In this document: positions 22,453-25,104 of the stretch, in pieces
Numbering within the stretch: the first letter of the stretch is position 1
Layout: every line of letters begins with the position of its first letter
Assembly: GCA_946479055.1 (NCBI GenBank)
Contig: CAMLEX010000003.1
Location: 1-25,104 of the forward strand
DNA: 25,104 bases
Reading direction: 5' to 3'
From: an uncultured Bacteroidota bacterium
Lineage (GTDB): Bacteria > Bacteroidota > Bacteroidia > Chitinophagales > Chitinophagaceae
Program-made: the position numbers and the translations under genes
Notes under the pieces: generated by a model
Told to the model about the DNA's origin: nothing
The model's input: the letters and a program-made list of their open reading frames with translations, nothing else
The model's database searches: none

Positions 22453-22882
22453 CGGGAGGGTATTGGATTTATCAATAAAAATAATCCAACTCTTTTAATA
22501 ACAAAAGGGTTACCCTATATAATTTATTGATTCTGTTGACCGGCGTCAATCAAAACCATCATTATTCCTCTTAAAAAGCAATATCTGATCATAAAGTTTA
22601 AAAAAAATCATCATTTGTTCTTTTCCTGCAGTTTAACTGTCTCCGGCTTCAAAACAGAAGTTACAATCGCAGCAAACCAGTATCAATAGCAGTTGATTTT
22701 ATTCCTCATTTATAGGTCAATGCGCAAAACACTCCCCCTGCTGTAGCGATCATTACTCCCTTTGGAGAAAAAAATGAGGGTGCAAAAAAAGAGTACGACA
22801 GGCGCAGGTACTGGCATAGTTGTAGTTAGAGATAATTGGGCTGTCACCATTCATTATTATTTAATTTATAAAATTGGATATT
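22453..22882. other. 430-nt divergent spacer
   Basis: Lies between the divergent metallopeptidase and PepSY-like genes and must contain both promoters. Seen: a small inverted repeat TTGAC-CGGC-GTCAA near 22540, and a minus-strand open stretch without a start that reads SPKGVMIATAGG then FCALTYK and a stop. The latter looks protein-like but is too short to call a pseudogene. No tRNA or other RNA recognised. Confidence 0.4.
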
Positions 22883-23458
22883 ATGAAACTCAGAAATTTC
22901 TTCATCCTGGCGGCAATTATTGCTTTAGCTTCCTGCAAACCTTCCTATAAGGCAACTGACAAATCCAGAACAACTACAACGGATACGACATCGACATCAA
23001 TGGAAAAACCAACTCCTACAAGTACAACAACGATAACCGTACCGCCGGCAATACAAACAACTTTTACTACTCAATATCCCACGTCAACCAATGTTTTATG
23101 GAGCAAGTATGATACAATGACAGTGGTTCCGATAGACTGGGAAATGGCCGGTTGGACAACCATGGATGCCGACGATTACCTGGTAAGATTCGATATGGAC
23201 AATGAAAATTATTATGCCTGGTATGATAGCGATGGTAACTGGATCGGCTCCGCTTATGTATTAAAAGATCATACTCAATTACCTGCAGCTGTTAATACAG
23301 TCATAACTAATAAATATGCCGGTTATAGCATTACAGGTGTTAACAGGGAATTTCAAAAAGACAAGGTAGCTTATGAAATTGAAATGAAGAAAGATAATAG
23401 CAAAGTGAAATTACTGGTCGATGCAGATGGTAATATCATTAAAGAAAAGATGAAATAA
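22883..23458 (+). CDS. PepSY-like domain lipoprotein
   Basis: A 191-aa envelope lipoprotein. Signal MKLRNFFILAAIIALASC has a canonical lipobox LASC (Cys18); a Thr/Ser/Pro-rich linker (residues about 20-50, with runs such as TTTTDTTSTS) is followed by a globular region with two PepSY-like repeats: TTFTTQYPTSTNVLW with VRFDMDNENYYAWYDSDGNW, and INTKYAGY-like VITNKYAGYSITGV with YEIEMKKDNSKVKLLVDADG. This matches the Bacteroidota PepSY-like family sometimes called beta-lactamase-inhibitor-like, of unknown role. The start is the ATG at 22883; a TTG 9 nt upstream is the only longer option. A terminator follows at 23526-23566. Monocistronic. Confidence 0.82.
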   Translation: MKLRNFFILAAIIALASCKPSYKATDKSRTTTTDTTSTSMEKPTPTSTTTITVPPAIQTTFTTQYPTSTNVLWSKYDTMTVVPIDWEMAGWTTMDADDYLVRFDMDNENYYAWYDSDGNWIGSAYVLKDHTQLPAAVNTVITNKYAGYSITGVNREFQKDKVAYEIEMKKDNSKVKLLVDADGNIIKEKMK

Positions 23459-23525
23459 ATCTTAAAGAGAAAGTTCCATTTTGATATTACCTGGTTTTTT
23501 TCCGTACAGTGTGGGTGTTATAATG

Positions 23526-23566
23526 GTAGCTGTGGGTAGGTTAATATTATCCATAGCTACTTTTTT
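23526..23566 (+). terminator. Intrinsic terminator after the PepSY-like gene
   Basis: GTAGCTGTGG (23526-23535) and CCATAGCTAC (23551-23560) pair over 10 bp with one G-T position, and are followed directly by six T. It lies 68 nt after the stop at 23458, on the right strand. Confidence 0.75.
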
Positions 23567-23851
23567 GTGCTATTGTGAGTACAGAAGTTATTTACCCGGC
23601 TGCTGTTTTAATACCGTTTTTAAATGCCTTCTGGCTTTTCCAGTACATCAAAATATTCATTAGCCTTCGTTTTCGTTATTCCTGGTCAACTTGCGTAGAG
23701 CAAGGATATGGCGATTCAAAACGCAAATCCAGATAAAGACATATTATTAATAAAAGTATTCTCCTTTTTATCTTTAGTCCCGAAAAAATTATACAAACAA
23801 ACTGCAACCTTATTCGCCAAAACCTGTTGATATAAAATAAAACCTCAGATT
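23567..23851. other. Spacer before the DinB-like gene
   Basis: About 285 nt after the PepSY terminator (393 nt from the stop at 23458). AT-rich. A TATCTTTA string near 23778 is a one-mismatch match to the -7 consensus, without a clear -33 partner. Nothing else recognised. Confidence 0.35.
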
Positions 23852-24382
23852 ATGTCAACTTCAACAACAACCAACGAAAATATAACCGCGAAAACTGTTT
23901 TTATAAAAATGGCCCTCAGCGCCTGGGACACCTATAATGAAAGAGTAAATAAATTGATTAATTCCCTTTCCGATGAACAGCTGATTGCTGAAACTGCACC
24001 CGGCAGGAATAGTGGTATCTACCTGTTCGGGCATCTCATTGCGGTAAGTGATGGCCTCTTCCCTATCCTTGGGTTTGGAGAAAGGCTTTACCCGGAACTG
24101 GATAAGGTCTTTGTGGTAAATCCAGATAGGTCAGGTCTTGCAATGCCCTCCATCAATGAGCTGAAGGAATACTGGAATAAAGTGAATGCTAAATTGACAG
24201 ACCATATCCTACAGTTGCCGGAATACGAATGGTTCAACAGGCATAATAACGTATCAGAAGCTGATTTTGCCAACGAACCACACAGGAATAAATTAAATAT
24301 CATTATCAACAGAACGAATCATACAAGTTACCATTTGGGGCAATTGGTTTACCTGGCCAAAAAACAGGCTAAGGAAGATTGA
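23852..24382 (+). CDS. DinB-like four-helix bundle protein
   Basis: A 176-aa cytosolic protein of the DinB/YfiT-like superfamily, metal-binding four-helix bundles that include thiol transferases (bacillithiol, mycothiol) and many uncharacterised members. The metal triad is visible: His61 in YLFGHLIAVSDG, and His157 and His161 in NRTNHTSYHLGQLVYL near the C-terminus. ELKEYWNKVNAKLTDHILQL (about 103-122) is a third helix of the bundle. The start is the ATG at 23852; the first 12 residues are Ser/Thr/Asn-rich and disordered. No cofactor genes are nearby, so the reaction is unknown. Start and reading frame are secure. Confidence 0.85.
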   Translation: MSTSTTTNENITAKTVFIKMALSAWDTYNERVNKLINSLSDEQLIAETAPGRNSGIYLFGHLIAVSDGLFPILGFGERLYPELDKVFVVNPDRSGLAMPSINELKEYWNKVNAKLTDHILQLPEYEWFNRHNNVSEADFANEPHRNKLNIIINRTNHTSYHLGQLVYLAKKQAKED

Positions 24383-24817
24383 TGTTTAAAAAATGAAAAC
24401 ATAAGGAGCGAAATTATCTAGCAAATTTATTTAATTCGACTACTCCTGTTACTTTTCGTTCGCCTTCAGTTTGAATTATTCCCATGTAAATAGTTGCTCC
24501 GCCTTCCGTTTCCTGCTATTTACAATATTTTTAAATGGTTATTGATTGCCGGAACTTCTGTGGACAGGTCAGCAGCAATTTATTTTTGACTCAGCCCGGA
24601 AGTTCCGCCATCAGGCTTTTTTCTTTCCGTTTGCTTATGCTTGTCCGCATAAACGGTTTATTTTTTCAATATGTCAATACTGCTGATTTGAAAACGGAAT
24701 AATTAGTATACCTTTCTATACTTCCGTCCACTGTTCCGTCCCTCTCCGCCATCCCCGTCAAAACGATTTACTGAACGCATTTAGTTCACTTCAGTTTTAA
24801 ATCAACACACATTTATA
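24383..24817. other. 435-nt spacer with inverted repeats
   Basis: No gene on either strand. Two perfect 9-bp inverted repeats occur: TGTAAATAG/CTATTTACA (24485-24493, 24516-24524), followed by ATATTTTT, which may serve as a terminator for the DinB-like gene; and CGGAACTTC/GAAGTTCCG (24550-24558, 24599-24607). The intervening sequence is rich in CTTCCG/CGCCTTC strings. The right part carries the candidate promoter listed next. Confidence 0.5.
24687..24716 (+). promoter_or_regulatory. Candidate Bacteroidota promoter of the last lipoprotein gene
   Basis: TTTG at 24687-24690 and TACCTTTC at 24709-24716 (one mismatch to TAnnTTTG) are separated by 18 nt, close to the usual -33/-7 spacing. The ATG of the lipoprotein is 101 nt downstream. 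Pattern match only. Confidence 0.35.
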
Positions 24818-25104
24818 ATGAAACAGATTTTTTTATGCCTTGCTGCCACTTCTTTGATGATGGCATGCAACAACGAGAAAAAAACGGGTGATACCGCTGG
24901 CGAAACAAAGGTGGACAAGCCTGCAGTGGGATTGCCCTATACCGCCGCTTATTCTTCTTCCTTTGAACCGGGTAATCCCGAATACAGTGCTACCATCCTG
25001 CAGGGATCCTGGAAAGACTGGGAGAATAATAAAATGGAAAACATGAAAAGCTGGGTTGCCGATACCGGCGGGGGACAAACTATGGGTTACGCGCCTCAAG
25101 CTCT
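24818..25104 (+). CDS. Lipoprotein, N-terminal part (runs off the window)
   Basis: ATG at 24818, open to the window end (95 codons). The signal MKQIFLCLAATSLMMAC has a lipobox MMAC with candidate lipidated Cys17, followed by an Asn/Glu/Lys/Thr-rich linker (NNEKKTGDTAGETKVDKP). The mature part begins LPYTAAYSSSFEPGNPEYS, then TILQGSWKDWENNKMENM, which could be the first helix of an NTF2-like fold, but too little is present to assign a family. The protein is incomplete because of the window edge; no frameshift is seen. Confidence 0.7.
   Translation, partial: MKQIFLCLAATSLMMACNNEKKTGDTAGETKVDKPAVGLPYTAAYSSSFEPGNPEYSATILQGSWKDWENNKMENMKSWVADTGGGQTMGYAPQA

Noticed and set aside
22762..22950. 62-codon plus-strand frame with an ATG
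   Set aside because: Overlaps the signal peptide of the well-supported PepSY-like lipoprotein in another frame and has no signal or domain of its own.
23481..23663. 60-codon hydrophobic frame after the PepSY-like gene
   Set aside because: It runs through the terminator hairpin and T-run at 23526-23566; its hydrophobicity comes from T-rich DNA.

Overview
The window looks like chromosome from a member of the Bacteroidota, most likely family Chitinophagaceae or a close relative. This is inferred from AT-rich spacers, lipoproteins with short signal peptides ending in Cys, a prolyl oligopeptidase-type lipoprotein, PepSY-like and KTSC small proteins, a split biotin-dependent acyl-CoA carboxylase, and at least one promoter element of the Bacteroidota TAnnTTTG type. 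Most genes are single units or short operons. I see no rRNA, tRNA, CRISPR array, insertion sequence or prophage. Several starts were moved from the longest open frame to an internal ATG where a signal peptide, lipobox or family N-terminus supports it.

Layout. 1-560: end of an unidentified frame, a 55-aa basic ORF with its own terminator (+), then a terminator for the next gene (-). 561-3614 (-): S9 prolyl oligopeptidase lipoprotein, an RDD membrane protein, and a 48-aa one-TM protein. 3643-5262 (+): SMUG2-like DNA glycosylase, 56-aa DUF1059 protein, and an antibiotic-biosynthesis-monooxygenase (ABM) fold protein with a strong Shine-Dalgarno. 5335-9751 (-): N-acetylmuramoyl-L-alanine amidase, a TIR/deoxyribosyltransferase-like + TPR protein, and a beta-propeller-like lipoprotein. 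9954-11989: gluconokinase (+), a small TM protein (-), a tentative 43-aa ORF with a terminator (+), a KTSC protein (+) and a 69-aa hypothetical (+). 12014-14305: cardiolipin synthase (-) and a methyltransferase (+). 14351-16763 (-): vanadium haloperoxidase/PAP2-type secreted enzyme and its adjacent AraC-type regulator. 16879-20930 (-): three-subunit acyl-CoA (probably propionyl-CoA) carboxylase. 21051-22452 (-): membrane PAP2 phosphatase and secreted M48-type metallopeptidase. 22883-25104 (+): PepSY-like lipoprotein, DinB-like protein, and a lipoprotein running off the end.

How the genes work together. The clearest functional unit is bccp-accC-pccB, encoding biotin carrier, biotin carboxylase and carboxyltransferase in transcription order; a hairpin-bearing 415-nt spacer precedes pccB. 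The clearest regulatory unit is araC plus haloperoxidase: two identical 11-bp direct repeats exactly 21 bp apart sit between them, upstream of a TAacTTTG element, as expected for an AraC-family activator site. Envelope functions recur (amidase, cardiolipin synthase, two PAP2-superfamily enzymes, four lipoproteins, secreted metallopeptidase). The protein most likely to belong to a little-described signalling or conflict system is the one at 7308-8750, which keeps the catalytic-type Glu of the TIR/nucleoside deoxyribosyltransferase-like fold joined to a TPR-like helical region.
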